This document shows, piece after piece, positions 52,249 through 63,549 of a stretch of 64,000 bases of DNA. The notes beneath the pieces were generated by a model. It made no database searches, had not been told where the DNA came from, and was given only the letters and a program-made list of their open reading frames with translations. Within the stretch, counting starts at the first letter, position 1. The number at the start of each line of letters is the position of its first letter. The position numbers and the translations under genes are program-made. This stretch comes from JAWLHK01 sp041690355 [NCBI: bacterium] (GTDB lineage: Bacteria > J088 > JAWLBW01), in contig JAWLHK010000005.1 in assembly GCA_041690355.1 (NCBI GenBank), positions 1-64,000 on the forward strand. The letters are read 5' to 3'.

Positions 52249-53006
52249 TCAGCGGACCCAGTCGCCAAGCCGGTTCCAGCGCACGTTGGTTTCGGCGCCG
52301 TTCCAGCTGAAGTAGATGAACATGGCGCGGCCGCGCACGTTCTCAAGCGGAACGAAGCCCCAGTAGCGGCTGTCGTTGGAGTGGTCACGGTTGTCGCCCA
52401 TGACGAACAGCTGCCCCTCGGGCACGACGATCGGACCAAAGGTCCGCTTGCCGGGAAGCGGGTCGTGGCTCAGCAGAAAGGGATGCGCCGTGCCGTTCAG
52501 GGTCTCGAGAAACATGTCGGCCGTGCCGGTTTCATCTTCCGCTTCGGTGTATTCGTAGCGTCCGGCCGCTTCGACCGGAATTGGCTGGCCGTTGATCCGC
52601 AGGCGTCCCGCGGCCATCTCGACGCGGTCGCCGGGAACGCCGATGACGCGCTTGATGAAGTCCTTGTCCGGATCGTTCGGAAAGCGGAAGACGATCACGT
52701 CCCCGCGCTCGGGAATGCCGAACTCGACGAACTTCTCGTCGGCCAGCGGATTCGGAATGCCGTAAATGAACTTGTTGACGAGGATGTGGTCGCCGACCTG
52801 CAGCGTCGGGATCATCGAGCCGCTCGGAATCTTGAACGCCTGTACGATGAACGTGCGGATGAACAGCGCCAGCACGATGGCCACCAGCACCGCTTCGATG
52901 AGCTCGCGCGTCTGGCCCTTGACCTTCGGCTGTTTTCCCGCCTGCGCCGCTTCGCCGCTCGCGCCCTCGGTGGCCGAGGGGGGCGTGGAGACGTCCTGTT
53001 CCTGCA

Positions 53007-53007
<1 letters not shown>
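52249..53007 (-). CDS. lepB: Signal peptidase I
   Basis: The start ATG 53007 overlaps the lepA stop (TAATG), giving 252 aa. A disordered N-terminal tail (about 1-30) precedes one membrane helix. Catalytic Ser is in KIPSGSMIPTL and catalytic Lys in KDFIKRVIGVPGD; the C-terminal box is GDNRDHSNDSRYWGFV. It removes signal peptides at the periplasmic face. The lepA-lepB order is widespread. Confidence 0.97.
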
Positions 53008-54818
<1,811 letters not shown>

Positions 54819-55273
54819 AAACCAATGATAATACCATAAGTGCTGCAGGGTTCGACATGGCGAACCTGGCGGGTGCGGGTCTACCGCTTGCGGAGGGGGG
54901 GAGCGGGGGAGGGGGAGAGGGGGGGATCAGACAAGGGCCGCGCATTCACGCCACGGCCCCAAACTGCATTCCTTGAGGTCCCGACGCACCTGCCGCCGGA
55001 GGCACTCGGGCCGCGTGAGAACACTGTCCCCCCGAGCGGCAGCGAGGGGGCTATCGTGGCGCACAGGTGCGCAGGCCGCCAGAAATCAGCACCCCGAAAA
55101 CCGAAGCGGTCACGTGTTCGCCGCACGCCATGCGGGCCGAGGGTGCACGCGCGGCGTCGGTCGGACGTGGGCCCTTGCTTCGCCGACGTCCGGCGCATTG
55201 CCCTCCGTAGCGAAGCGGATGGGGGGTCCGACGTCCAATTCGGCTTGCGCCTTGCGGCCCGCCCTGATTGAAT
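54819..55273. other. Spacer of about 450 bp with copy C of the dispersed element
   Basis: No gene is supported between lepA and the His-rich protein gene. Copy C occupies most of it (54891-55160). The remainder holds GACGTCCGGCG near 55189, a heptamer-like remnant. Confidence 0.6.
54891..55160 (+). repeat. Copy C of the ~300-bp dispersed element
   Basis: G-rich start (GGAGGGGGGGAGCGGGGGAG), CACCTGCCGCCGGAGGCACT, core CCCCCCGAGCGGCAGCGAGG followed by GGGCTATC (55028-55055), GGCGCACAGGTGCGCAGGCC and GTGCACGCGCGGCGTC. It matches copies A and B block by block. Confidence 0.8.
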
Positions 55274-55693
55274 ATGGTCATGGTCCGCCGTAGCGTCAGC
55301 CTGCTGCTCGTCGCCTTCGTGAGCGCGTTCGCGTTCGCGTCGGCCACCGTGTGCACGATGCCCGACGAAGCGGCCGCCCATTCGGAACACGCGGCCCACG
55401 CGCCCGCGGCGGCCTCCGCCCTTCCCGATTGCCACGCCGCCGCGGCGGAACAACCGCAGCCGGCCGAAGTTCCCGCAGGCGACCCCTGCGCGAACCATGG
55501 CGACAGCTGCATGGTGCACCTCGAGGCCGAGGCCGGCGTTCCCGGCGTGCCGGTCGACGTGCCGGCGACCCCCGCGGCTTCCTTCGTGGTGACCCTGGCC
55601 GAGCCGACGCTTCTTCCCGCGGCGATCCGCGCGATTGCGGACGTGCCCCTGTTCGAACCGCCCCCCTCTTCCATCGCCATCCTGCGCATCTGA
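55274..55693 (+). CDS. Small secreted His/Cys-containing protein upstream of the Cu/Ag efflux operon
   Basis: The start ATG 55274 gives 139 aa with a signal peptide ending near FASATVC. The mature part has HSEHAAHAPA, LPDCHAAA and DPCANHGDSCMVH, a His/Cys/Met pattern suited to soft-metal binding, followed by a Pro/Ala-rich tail. It precedes cusC-B-A-like genes on the same strand, so a periplasmic metal chaperone role is plausible. No family recognised. Confidence 0.65.
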   Translation: MVMVRRSVSLLLVAFVSAFAFASATVCTMPDEAAAHSEHAAHAPAAASALPDCHAAAAEQPQPAEVPAGDPCANHGDSCMVHLEAEAGVPGVPVDVPATPAASFVVTLAEPTLLPAAIRAIADVPLFEPPPSSIAILRI

Positions 55694-55766
55694 GATCCGG
55701 CGCAGACCTGCGTTCCGCCGCGGAGCTTCCGCGCCGGGCACGCGTGCGTCTGATTCCGCCCCGGTC

Positions 55767-55793
55767 CGCCCGTTTGCGTCTTTTCGGGCGGGT
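55767..55793 (+). other. Hairpin in the leader of the efflux operon
   Basis: CCGCCCG and CGGGCGG pair around a T-rich loop. It lies about 70 bp before the TolC-type start and could be an attenuator or terminator between the small His-rich gene and the efflux genes. Confidence 0.4.
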
Positions 55794-55860
55794 CTCCGTC
55801 TGATCCGGTAACCGATACGTTTCCCCCCGATCCGGGAGGAAACCGGAATGACAGGCTCTT

Positions 55861-57138
55861 ATGCGCAAGGTGTTACTGCCCTTTGTCCTGGGGATGGTTC
55901 TCGCCCCACTTCCGCTGGCCGCGGAAGAAACGGAACCGATGACCGTCGACGCCTTCGTCGCGCGCGTGATCGAGCGGAATCCCTCGCTCGCCGCCGCCCG
56001 CGCCGCGTGGACCGCGGCCGATCGCTCGGTCGAGGCGACCGGCGTCAACGAGGACCCGATGCTGATGTACGCCATCGCTCCTCTCGCAGCGGCCCAGGGG
56101 GACCTGAGCGGCGTGCATCAGGTGGAACTCTCCCAATCGTTGCGCTGGCCGGGCAAGAACGGCCTCGAACGGCGGATGGCCGACGCCGAAGCCGGCATGG
56201 CGCGCCAGCGGTACCAGGCCGCCCTGCTCGACACCGTCGCCGAAGCGAAGCTGGCCTGGGCCGACCACGCCGACGCCGCGCTCGAAATCCGGGCGCTGGA
56301 GGATCAGCGCGAACAGCTCGGCCACGTGAAAGAAGTCTCGGCCGCGGGGGTCGCCGCCGGGCGGCGCATGCAGGCCGACCTGCTGGCCGTCGATGTCGAA
56401 GATCACATGGTGCACGAACGCATCCTGATGCTCACCGGCCGTCTCGAGGCGACGCGCGCGCAACTCGAGGCCCTCGCGGGGGGCGCCCTCGAAGGCACGG
56501 TCACCACCTGGATTCCGCCGATACCGGTCGCACCTGGCGCGTCCACGGCATCCGTTCCCCCGGCCCTCGACAAGCAACCGGAGATCCAGATGGCCCACCT
56601 TGCGGCCGAACGCGCCGCCGCCGCCGCCGAGCTGGCCCGCAAGGATCGTTACCCGGATCTGGGCGTCTTCGCAGGCCTGAACACGATGTGGCCGGAGCGC
56701 CCGATGTGGCTCATGGCCGGCGTCCGCGTGAATCTTCCCGTGCGCACCGGGCGCCGCCGCGCCGCCGAAGATGCCGCCGATGCGGCGCGGGAGTCCGAGC
56801 GCCGGCAGCTCGAAGCCATGGTGCTCGAGCGCAAGCGGGCGGCCGCGGCCGCCGAAGCGGAACTGCGCGCGGCCCGGCAATCCGAGGACCTCTCCCGGCG
56901 CATCCTCCTGCCGCTGGCCGAACGCCGCCTCGCGTCGCTCCGCTCGGCCTATGCCGCCGGGCAGGCCTCGATGGACGACTGGCTCCAGGCGAACCGCGAC
57001 TGGATCGCCGCGCAACTCATGGCCGAGCGCGCCGCCCTGACACGCTTCCGCGCCGCGGTCGCGCTGGCGCGCGCCAACGCAGAAGAAATGACAAATGACA
57101 GATTGCAGATGGCAGATCCGAAGACGGGCGAGGAGTGA
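55861..57138 (+). CDS. TolC-family outer-membrane efflux protein (CusC/CzcC-like)
   Basis: This 425-aa protein has a signal peptide ending LAAEE and the TolC repeat pattern of two long helical hairpins: VIERNPSLAAARAAW, VELSQSLRWPGKNG and its second-half counterpart NLPVRTGRRRAAEDAA. It would form the trimeric outer-membrane channel of the efflux pump. The last residues (about TNDRLQMADP) are encoded by a heptamer array. It lies 4 bp before the adaptor gene. Confidence 0.9.
   Translation: MRKVLLPFVLGMVLAPLPLAAEETEPMTVDAFVARVIERNPSLAAARAAWTAADRSVEATGVNEDPMLMYAIAPLAAAQGDLSGVHQVELSQSLRWPGKNGLERRMADAEAGMARQRYQAALLDTVAEAKLAWADHADAALEIRALEDQREQLGHVKEVSAAGVAAGRRMQADLLAVDVEDHMVHERILMLTGRLEATRAQLEALAGGALEGTVTTWIPPIPVAPGASTASVPPALDKQPEIQMAHLAAERAAAAAELARKDRYPDLGVFAGLNTMWPERPMWLMAGVRVNLPVRTGRRRAAEDAADAARESERRQLEAMVLERKRAAAAAEAELRAARQSEDLSRRILLPLAERRLASLRSAYAAGQASMDDWLQANRDWIAAQLMAERAALTRFRAAVALARANAEEMTNDRLQMADPKTGEE
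57086..57120. repeat. Heptamer array inside the 3' end of the TolC-type gene
   Basis: Five in-phase units AAATGAC, AAATGAC, AGATTGC, AGATGGC, AGATCCG lie wholly within coding sequence and encode the extra C-terminal tail. Confidence 0.8.
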
Positions 57139-57142
57139 ACAT

Positions 57143-58744
57143 ATGACACCGACCGAAACGCTGCACCTGGTTCTACGTCCCAGCCTCCGGGTCCCCCCTC
57201 GGGGGACGACAGGGGGGGCTCTTCTCCTCCTCCTTCTGCTCACGTTGCTCGCCGCCTGCAACCGCGACGATCATGCCGAGCACGCGACGCCCGCCGCCAC
57301 CGCGGCCGACGAAAAGACCATTCGCATCGGCGACCTGGCGTTGCGCGTCGACGCCGAGTACAAGACCGATCGCCGCGTGCAGATCGGCGTGCAGGCCCAA
57401 CGCAACGGCGAGCCGGTGCACCTGCGCGGAACCGGAGACGCGGTCATGCCGGCCATGGGCTCCATGCCCGAGATGCACGCGGGGATCGCCTTCGCGCAGG
57501 ACGGCCACGGTCTGACCGGCGACGTGGAGCTCACGATGGCCGGCGAATGGTTTCCCGTGCTCACCCTCGACGCCGGCGGGCAGACCGTCACACTGCACTT
57601 CGCGCTCAATACGGGCGACCGGAGTTTCGTCTTCCAGTACGCGGTCCCGCCGTCAATCCACGGCGGAAGCGGAACGGCGCCGGCCATGGCGTCCGTGTCC
57701 GGCAGTGCGCAGGATGCGCCGCGCATTCACGTTCCCCAGGCGCGCCGGCAGAAGATCGGCGTGACCTTCGCTGCGGCAACGATGCAGACCCTGACGCCGC
57801 GGCTCGACGCCTTCGGCCGCGTGGAAGTGAACGAAGAAAGCCTGGCCGACGTCAATCTGCGCGCCGAAGGGTGGGTGCGCGAAGTCTTCGCAAAGACCGT
57901 CGGCGAACCCGTGCGTGCCGGGCAGCCCCTGTTCCGCCTCGAAAGCCCGATGCTGCAGGCGGCGCAGGAGGAATTCCTCATCGCCTTGCAGAGCGGTGAC
58001 GATGCGCTGCTCGCCGCCGCCTCGGCGAAGCTCGACGCCCTCGGCTTCACGGACGCACAGGTGCGCACGCTGCGCGAGAAGCGCCGGGCCGACGCGACGC
58101 TGACCATCCGCGCCCCCCGCGACGGCTTCGTGGTCGCCAAGGAGGTCGTCGAGGGACAGCGGGTCGACAACGGCATGACCGCCTACCGCATCGGGAACCT
58201 CGGCAAGGTCTGGATCCTCGCCGACGTCTTCGAAGCCGACGTTCCCCTGCTCTCGCGGGGCGCGCGCGGCGTCGTGTCGCTCCCCTGGCTGCGCGGCCGC
58301 AGCGTCGAGGGGAAGATCGTGCAGATCTATCCCACCGTCGATCCGAAGAGCCGCACCCTTCCCGTCCGCCTCGAGCTGCGGAACGTGGGCGAGACCCTGA
58401 AGCCGGGCATGTTCGTCGACGTGACGCTCGACGGGGCGCCGCAGCACGGCCTCACGATTCCCCGCACCGCCCTCCTCTACGCCGGCGAGACCGGCTTCGT
58501 CTTCGTCGACGCGGGAGACGGCTATCTGGAACCCCGGCGGGTGGAACCGGGCGTGACGGTGGGCGACATGGTGTTCATCCGCTCGGGGCTGCAGGAGGGG
58601 GAACGCGTGAGCACGTCGGCGAACTTCCTCCTCTCCTCCGAAGCCCAGTTGCGGAATGCGCTCCCGAAGTGGAACGGGGCAGGCGCCCCCGAGGCCCCCG
58701 CACCCGCCGCGGCCGCGCACAATCACGGACACGAGGGGCACTGA
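57143..58744 (+). CDS. cusB: CusB-type RND periplasmic adaptor with N-terminal FixH/YtkA-like domain
   Basis: This 533-aa protein has a lipoprotein signal (LTLLAAC) whose upstream residues are encoded by a hairpin repeat. Residues about 55-180 form a YtkA/FixH-like beta domain containing Met/His-rich VMPAMGSMPEMHAGI. The rest is a membrane-fusion protein: GRVEVNEESLADVNLRAEGW, an alpha-hairpin, a lipoyl/barrel region and a His-rich C-terminus (AAAAHNHGHEGH). It bridges the outer-membrane channel and the CusA pump. GGAG precedes the ATG. Confidence 0.92.
   Translation: MTPTETLHLVLRPSLRVPPRGTTGGALLLLLLLTLLAACNRDDHAEHATPAATAADEKTIRIGDLALRVDAEYKTDRRVQIGVQAQRNGEPVHLRGTGDAVMPAMGSMPEMHAGIAFAQDGHGLTGDVELTMAGEWFPVLTLDAGGQTVTLHFALNTGDRSFVFQYAVPPSIHGGSGTAPAMASVSGSAQDAPRIHVPQARRQKIGVTFAAATMQTLTPRLDAFGRVEVNEESLADVNLRAEGWVREVFAKTVGEPVRAGQPLFRLESPMLQAAQEEFLIALQSGDDALLAAASAKLDALGFTDAQVRTLREKRRADATLTIRAPRDGFVVAKEVVEGQRVDNGMTAYRIGNLGKVWILADVFEADVPLLSRGARGVVSLPWLRGRSVEGKIVQIYPTVDPKSRTLPVRLELRNVGETLKPGMFVDVTLDGAPQHGLTIPRTALLYAGETGFVFVDAGDGYLEPRRVEPGVTVGDMVFIRSGLQEGERVSTSANFLLSSEAQLRNALPKWNGAGAPEAPAPAAAAHNHGHEGH
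57190..57218 (-). repeat. Hairpin repeat inside the cusB signal-peptide region
   Basis: GGGTCCCCCCTCGGGGGACG followed by ACAGGGGGG is the reversed CCCCTGTCGTCCCC/GGGGACCC repeat. It encodes residues between the start and the hydrophobic core of the signal peptide. Confidence 0.6.
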
Positions 58745-58745
58745 G

Positions 58746-61700
58746 ATGATTGAGCGGATCATCGCCTTCTCGGCGCGCAATCGCTTTCTGACCTTCGCGC
58801 TGACCGTCTTTCTCGCGGTCGCCGGATGGACGGCGCTCCAGCGCACGCCGCTCGACGCCATCCCCGATCTGTCGGACACGCAGGTCATTCTCTTCACCGA
58901 GTGGATGGGTCGCAGTCCGGATCTCGTCGAGGATCAGATCACCTATCCGCTGGTCGCCCAGATGCTCGCGGCTCCGGGCGTGCAGACCGTGCGCGGGCAG
59001 TCGATGTTCGGCATGTCGTTCGTCAGCATCATCTTCGACGACGACGTGGATCTGTACTGGGCGCGCAGCCGCGTTCTCGAGTACCTGAGCGGCATCGGCC
59101 CGAAACTCCCCCCCGGCGTGACGCCCGTGCTGGGCCCTGACGCCACCGGCGTGGGCTGGGTCTACGAGTATGCCCTGCGGAGCGTGGACGGCAACACCAG
59201 CCTGGCGGATCTCCGCTCGCTGCAGGACTGGACGCTTCGCTTCGCGCTCGAATCGGTCCCCGGCGTGGCCCAGGTCGCCTCCCTCGGCGGCCACGTGAAG
59301 GAATACCAGATCGACGTGGATCCCGATCGATTGCGTGCCTACGGCGTCTCGCTGGCGCAGGTCGGCCGCGCCGTCGCGGCCTCGAATCAGGACGTCGGCG
59401 GACGCGCCCTCGAGATCGCCGACACGGAATACGTCGTGCGGGGTCGCGGCTACGTCACGTCCGTCGAAGACCTGGAACTCACGCCCGTCGGCATGCGCAA
59501 ACCCGGGGTGCCCGTGCTCCTGCGCGACGTTGCCCGCGTGCAGCTCGGTTCTGCCTTGCGCCGCGGCGCGGCCGAGTTGAACGGCGAAGGGGAAACCGCG
59601 GGGGGCATCGTCATCATGCGCGCCGGCGAGAACGCGCGCGACGTCATCCGCCGGGTCCAAGCGCGCCTGGAGGAAGTGAAGCGCAGCCTCCCCCCCGGCG
59701 TCGAGATCGTACCCGCCTACAACCGGGCGGAGCTGATCGACCGCGCGACCGATAATCTGAAGACGAAGCTGATCGAAGAGATGATCGTCGTCAGCCTGAT
59801 TGTGGCGCTCTTCCTCTTCCACTTCCGCAGCGCGCTCGTGGTCATTCTCACGCTGCCGCTGGCCGTGCTGCTCTCGTTCATCCCCATGCAGCAGCTGGGG
59901 ATCACGGCCAACATCATGTCGCTCGGCGGCATCGCCATCGCCATCGGCGCCATGGTCGACGCCGCCATCATCCTCGTTGAAAATGCCCACAAGCGGCTGG
60001 AGGAATGGGAGGAGGCCGGAAGGCCCGGATCGCGGAACGAGGTGCTCATCGAAGCCTTTCAGGAAGTCGGGCGCCCGCTCTTCTTCTCGCTGCTCGTCAT
60101 CACCGTCAGCTTTCTTCCCGTCTTCGCGCTCGAGGGCCAGGAAGGCCGCCTCTTTTCGCCGCTCGCCTACACGAAGACCTTCTCGATGGGCTTTGCGACC
60201 CTGCTCGCAATCACCTTCACCCCGGCCCTCGCCCTGACGCTGATCCGCGGACGGATCCGGAAGGAAGAGGATCATCCCGTATCGCGTCTGTTCACGCGGA
60301 TCTACGAACCGGCCGTGCGCTTCGTGCTCGAGCGGCCGCGCGCCGTCATCGCCGGGGCCGCGCTGCTCGTTCTGGGAACCGTTCCGGTATTCCTCTCTCT
60401 CGAGAGCGAATTCATGCCGCCGCTCAACGAGGGGTCGATTCTCTACATGCCGACCGCCGTTCCGGGCATGAGTCTCGACGAAGCGGTCAATGTCATGCAG
60501 CGCCAGGATGCCATCCTGAAATCGTTCCCCGAGGTCGAAACGGTCTTCGGCAAGGCGGGGCGCGCCGAGACGCCGACCGATCCCGCGCCGATCAGCATGT
60601 TTGAAACCGTCGTCACCCTGAAGCCCGAAGATCAGTGGCGCGACGGCATGACCTTTGACAAACTGCTCGCCGAGATGAATCGCGAGATGCGCTTCGCCGG
60701 CATGTCGAACACGTTCTGGATGCCGATCCAGACGCGCACCGAGATGCTAGCCACGGGCGTGCGCTCGGCTCTGGCGCTCAAGGTCTACGGCGCCGATGTC
60801 AAGGACGTCGAGGCCGCCGGAATCGAGGTGGAACGCATCCTTTCCGAGGTTCCGGGTACCCGCAGTGTCTTTGCCGAGCGCATCGGCGGCGGCCGCTACC
60901 TCGACTTCGACATCGACCGCCGCGCGGCCGCCCGCTACGGCGTGAGCGTCGAGGAGATCGGGATGGCCATCGAAACGGCCATCGGGGGCACCACGGTCAG
61001 CCGCACGGTCGAGGGGCGCGAGCGGTATCCGATTTCCATCCGGTACGCCCGCGATTTCCGCAGCACGCCCGAAGCGCTCGAGCGTACCCTCGTGATGACC
61101 GAGAGCGGGGCCCAGATTCCGCTCGCCTACGTCGCGCGCCTGCACTTCCGCGACGGTCCGCCGATGATCGGTTCCGAGAACGCGCGCCTGACCAGTCTCG
61201 TCACGCTCGACGTGGAGCCGGGGATCGCCATCAGCGAATACGTAGAGCGGGCCGACGCTGCGCTTCGCGAGCAGCTCAGGTTGCCCGCGGGGGTCACGCT
61301 TCGCTGGGCGGGGCAGCATGAGCACTGGGCGCGTGCCAAGGAGCGGCTCAAGCTGGCGGTGCCGGCGACGCTGTTCCTCATTTTCCTCCTGCTCTATCTC
61401 AACAGCCGTTCGCTGACCGAAACGTGGATTGTGCTCCTGGCGGTCCCCTTCTCGCTCGTCGGCGCGTTCTGGCTGCTGTGGCTGCTCGACTACAACCTGA
61501 GCATCGCCGTCTGGGTCGGCCTGATTGCACTCGCGGGGCTGGATGCCGAGACGGGGATCGTGATGCTGGTCTATCTGGATCAATCCTTCCGCCGCGCGCG
61601 CGATCGTGGGACGCTCACGAGCGAGGCTGCCCTGCGCGAAGTCATCGTGCACGGCGCGGCCAAGCGCATCCGTCCGAAAGCGATGACGGTGCTCACGGTG

Positions 61701-61886
61701 ATTTTCGGGCTGCTCCCGATTCTGTGGGGCACGGGGACCGGTTCGGAGGTCATGAAGCGCATCGCGGCGCCGATGGTCGGCGGCGTGGTCACGTCGGCCG
61801 CCCTCGAGCTGCTCGTGTATCCGGCGATCTATCTGCTGTGGAAGCGGGGGCAGGTGCGCGGCCGGGCGGCCGTGCTTAATTCCTGA
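58746..61886 (+). CDS. cusA: CusA/CzcA-family heavy-metal RND efflux pump
   Basis: This 1046-aa inner-membrane proton antiporter has twelve predicted helices and two large periplasmic loops. TM4 carries GAMVDAAIILVENAHKRLEE with the proton-relay Asp. The substrate region reads FWMPIQTRTEMLATGVRS, with Met residues matching the methionine sites of CusA, so Cu(I)/Ag(I) is the likely substrate rather than Zn/Co. The start ATG 58746 lies directly after the cusB stop. The last codons enter a heptamer array. Confidence 0.95.
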   Translation: MIERIIAFSARNRFLTFALTVFLAVAGWTALQRTPLDAIPDLSDTQVILFTEWMGRSPDLVEDQITYPLVAQMLAAPGVQTVRGQSMFGMSFVSIIFDDDVDLYWARSRVLEYLSGIGPKLPPGVTPVLGPDATGVGWVYEYALRSVDGNTSLADLRSLQDWTLRFALESVPGVAQVASLGGHVKEYQIDVDPDRLRAYGVSLAQVGRAVAASNQDVGGRALEIADTEYVVRGRGYVTSVEDLELTPVGMRKPGVPVLLRDVARVQLGSALRRGAAELNGEGETAGGIVIMRAGENARDVIRRVQARLEEVKRSLPPGVEIVPAYNRAELIDRATDNLKTKLIEEMIVVSLIVALFLFHFRSALVVILTLPLAVLLSFIPMQQLGITANIMSLGGIAIAIGAMVDAAIILVENAHKRLEEWEEAGRPGSRNEVLIEAFQEVGRPLFFSLLVITVSFLPVFALEGQEGRLFSPLAYTKTFSMGFATLLAITFTPALALTLIRGRIRKEEDHPVSRLFTRIYEPAVRFVLERPRAVIAGAALLVLGTVPVFLSLESEFMPPLNEGSILYMPTAVPGMSLDEAVNVMQRQDAILKSFPEVETVFGKAGRAETPTDPAPISMFETVVTLKPEDQWRDGMTFDKLLAEMNREMRFAGMSNTFWMPIQTRTEMLATGVRSALALKVYGADVKDVEAAGIEVERILSEVPGTRSVFAERIGGGRYLDFDIDRRAAARYGVSVEEIGMAIETAIGGTTVSRTVEGRERYPISIRYARDFRSTPEALERTLVMTESGAQIPLAYVARLHFRDGPPMIGSENARLTSLVTLDVEPGIAISEYVERADAALREQLRLPAGVTLRWAGQHEHWARAKERLKLAVPATLFLIFLLLYLNSRSLTETWIVLLAVPFSLVGAFWLLWLLDYNLSIAVWVGLIALAGLDAETGIVMLVYLDQSFRRARDRGTLTSEAALREVIVHGAAKRIRPKAMTVLTVIFGLLPILWGTGTGSEVMKRIAAPMVGGVVTSAALELLVYPAIYLLWKRGQVRGRAAVLNS

Positions 61887-61909
61887 TTCCTGATTCCGGA
61901 TTCCTGAGC
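61882..61909. repeat. Heptamer array (CCTGATT type)
   Basis: In-phase units CCTGATT, CCTGATT, CCGGATT, CCTGAGC include the cusA stop codon. The stretch GATTCCTGATTCCGGATTCC is identical to that at 3904-3923. Confidence 0.85.
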
Positions 61910-61930
61910 CGGCAAGGGCATGGACGCGGT

Positions 61931-62668
61931 TCAGGGTTCGATGAAGCGGGGGTCGTCCACATCGGAAGGTACGCTCATGCACCGGTTCCAGTCCGGATCC
62001 CCTTCTCTGTACGCGGGTTCCGGCAGGTCCCAGATGGCCACGTCAAACGCCTCGACCCGCGTCGACACAGAGGCCGAGTCACCGTATTCGTTCCAGGTCC
62101 AGAGATGCCATACGCCTGCAAACGCCTCGTTCCACCGTTCGATGGCCGAAATGAAATCGAGCTGTCCGTTTTCGCCGACATAGGGATTGGGGAAGTAGAT
62201 GCGCAGGCCGATGCGGTTGCCCGGAATCTCGAGTTCCCGTGGCCCGGCCAGCCGGAATCCGGCCTCGAGACCCGACCGGTCGTCCCAGAGCAGGCAGAAC
62301 TCGCGCGGACCGATCTGGATATGTCTGAAGTCGACGGGACCCGTAGGTAACGGGAGAATGACGTTCAGCAGGGTGTCGGTGCGCACGCTGACCGGCTGCC
62401 GCCAGTTTCGACCGAACTGCACGGAGTAGTCCCCCGGTGCGAGCGCGTCGATCCGGTACGAACCGTCTGCCCCCCAGGTCGTCGAGGTAACCGCGTCCTG
62501 GTGCGCGTCGAAGACCGTGACCCGTTCGGCGCGCAGGGCATCAGGCTCCAGCGTCTGCACGAGCCCATGCAGCGTGAAGGTCGCTTTTCGTCCGGTGTCG
62601 CCCGGGTTTCCGGCCGTCACGCCGCAACCGGCGACGAGTAGTGCAAGCCCGAGAAGAATGCGGCTCAT
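61931..62668 (-). CDS. Lipoprotein with TAGNPG motif, partner of TIGR02147 protein
   Basis: The start ATG 62668 overlaps the upstream stop (TGATG), giving 245 aa. The lipobox is LLVAGC, followed by GVTAGNPGDTG. An Ig-like/carboxypeptidase-regulatory segment (SYRIDALAPGDYSVQF) comes next. The C-terminal half has Trp-rich FAGVWHLWTWNEYG and no recognised domain. It is co-transcribed with a TIGR02147-family gene, and genes of that family often neighbour exported proteins of unknown role. Confidence 0.72.
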   Translation of the reverse strand: MSRILLGLALLVAGCGVTAGNPGDTGRKATFTLHGLVQTLEPDALRAERVTVFDAHQDAVTSTTWGADGSYRIDALAPGDYSVQFGRNWRQPVSVRTDTLLNVILPLPTGPVDFRHIQIGPREFCLLWDDRSGLEAGFRLAGPRELEIPGNRIGLRIYFPNPYVGENGQLDFISAIERWNEAFAGVWHLWTWNEYGDSASVSTRVEAFDVAIWDLPEPAYREGDPDWNRCMSVPSDVDDPRFIEP

Positions 62669-63549
62669 CACTTGCGTTTCCTTTCGGTTCTGGGACGCAG
62701 CGCAGGCGCATCCTTGGGGCGCACGGTGGGAAACAGCTGCATGCCGACCTGGATGACCTGGTCGGGCTCGCGCTTGTCCGATTCGATGAGCTGCCAGACC
62801 TCGGCCTCGTACTTGAGCGCAAGCTCGACCAGCCTGGGGAGCAGCTCGTTGGAAACCGCCGTCGTGAGCACGTGAAAGTGCCGCTGCGCAGCCGGAACCT
62901 CATGCAGCGCATCGGCGGCTTTCTCGAGCGCCCGTTCATGGTAGGAAAAGAGATGGACGTTGCGTACATCGTCGCCGGAATGAACCTGCGGCTCGGCCTG
63001 TCGCCAGCTGCCGTCGCTCGCCACCGCGACCAATCCTGAACACTGCAGGGTCTCGAGCACGCCGCGGATCTCCGCGGGGGTCACGGGTTCGCCGATGCGT
63101 TCTGCAATCCAGCTTGGATCAGGCTTGAATTCGGGAAAGCGGATCATCTCGTACACCACCGGCGCCAGCCAGTGGCTGAAAAAGGAGAGCTGCGCCGCTT
63201 CCATCGGCCGCGTCTGCCGGCGGCCGGGGTGGCCCACGAGGCGTTGGTAGTAATGTACGCGGTCTGCCTGCGTTCCCGCCTGGTTGAGTAGGACCAGGTC
63301 TTCGAAACAGGCGGCTTCGTTCGCCGAGAGTTGAAGCCCCTCGCAGAATTTCCGGATGCTGTCGGGTGACAGGTTGCGCTTGCCCTGGATGACGAGCTGC
63401 AGAATATTGTGCGCCCGGAAACCCGCCCGCCGGGCGAACCCGCGTGCGGAAAATCGGCCCCGTTCCGCGCGCGCGGCGACCCAGTCGCGAAGGAACATGC
63501 GGTAGTCGTCATAGTCGTAGATGGAGGGGAGCTCAGGCTTCAAACTCAC
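62668..63549 (-). CDS. TIGR02147-family protein
   Basis: The 293-aa product starts at GTG 63549 within a GTGA overlap, or at TTG 63543, which has better spacing from AAGAGG. The family signature is the N-terminal SIYDYDDYRMFLRDWVAARA and GFRAHNILQLVIQGKRNLS, an HTH-like segment, followed by a helical domain with LSFFSHWLAPVVYEMIR. The family is known from Fibrobacter and Bdellovibrio, often in several copies per genome. The HTH suggests a DNA-binding regulator. It sits between two exported-protein genes in one operon. Confidence 0.87.
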   Translation of the reverse strand: MSLKPELPSIYDYDDYRMFLRDWVAARAERGRFSARGFARRAGFRAHNILQLVIQGKRNLSPDSIRKFCEGLQLSANEAACFEDLVLLNQAGTQADRVHYYQRLVGHPGRRQTRPMEAAQLSFFSHWLAPVVYEMIRFPEFKPDPSWIAERIGEPVTPAEIRGVLETLQCSGLVAVASDGSWRQAEPQVHSGDDVRNVHLFSYHERALEKAADALHEVPAAQRHFHVLTTAVSNELLPRLVELALKYEAEVWQLIESDKREPDQVIQVGMQLFPTVRPKDAPALRPRTERKRK

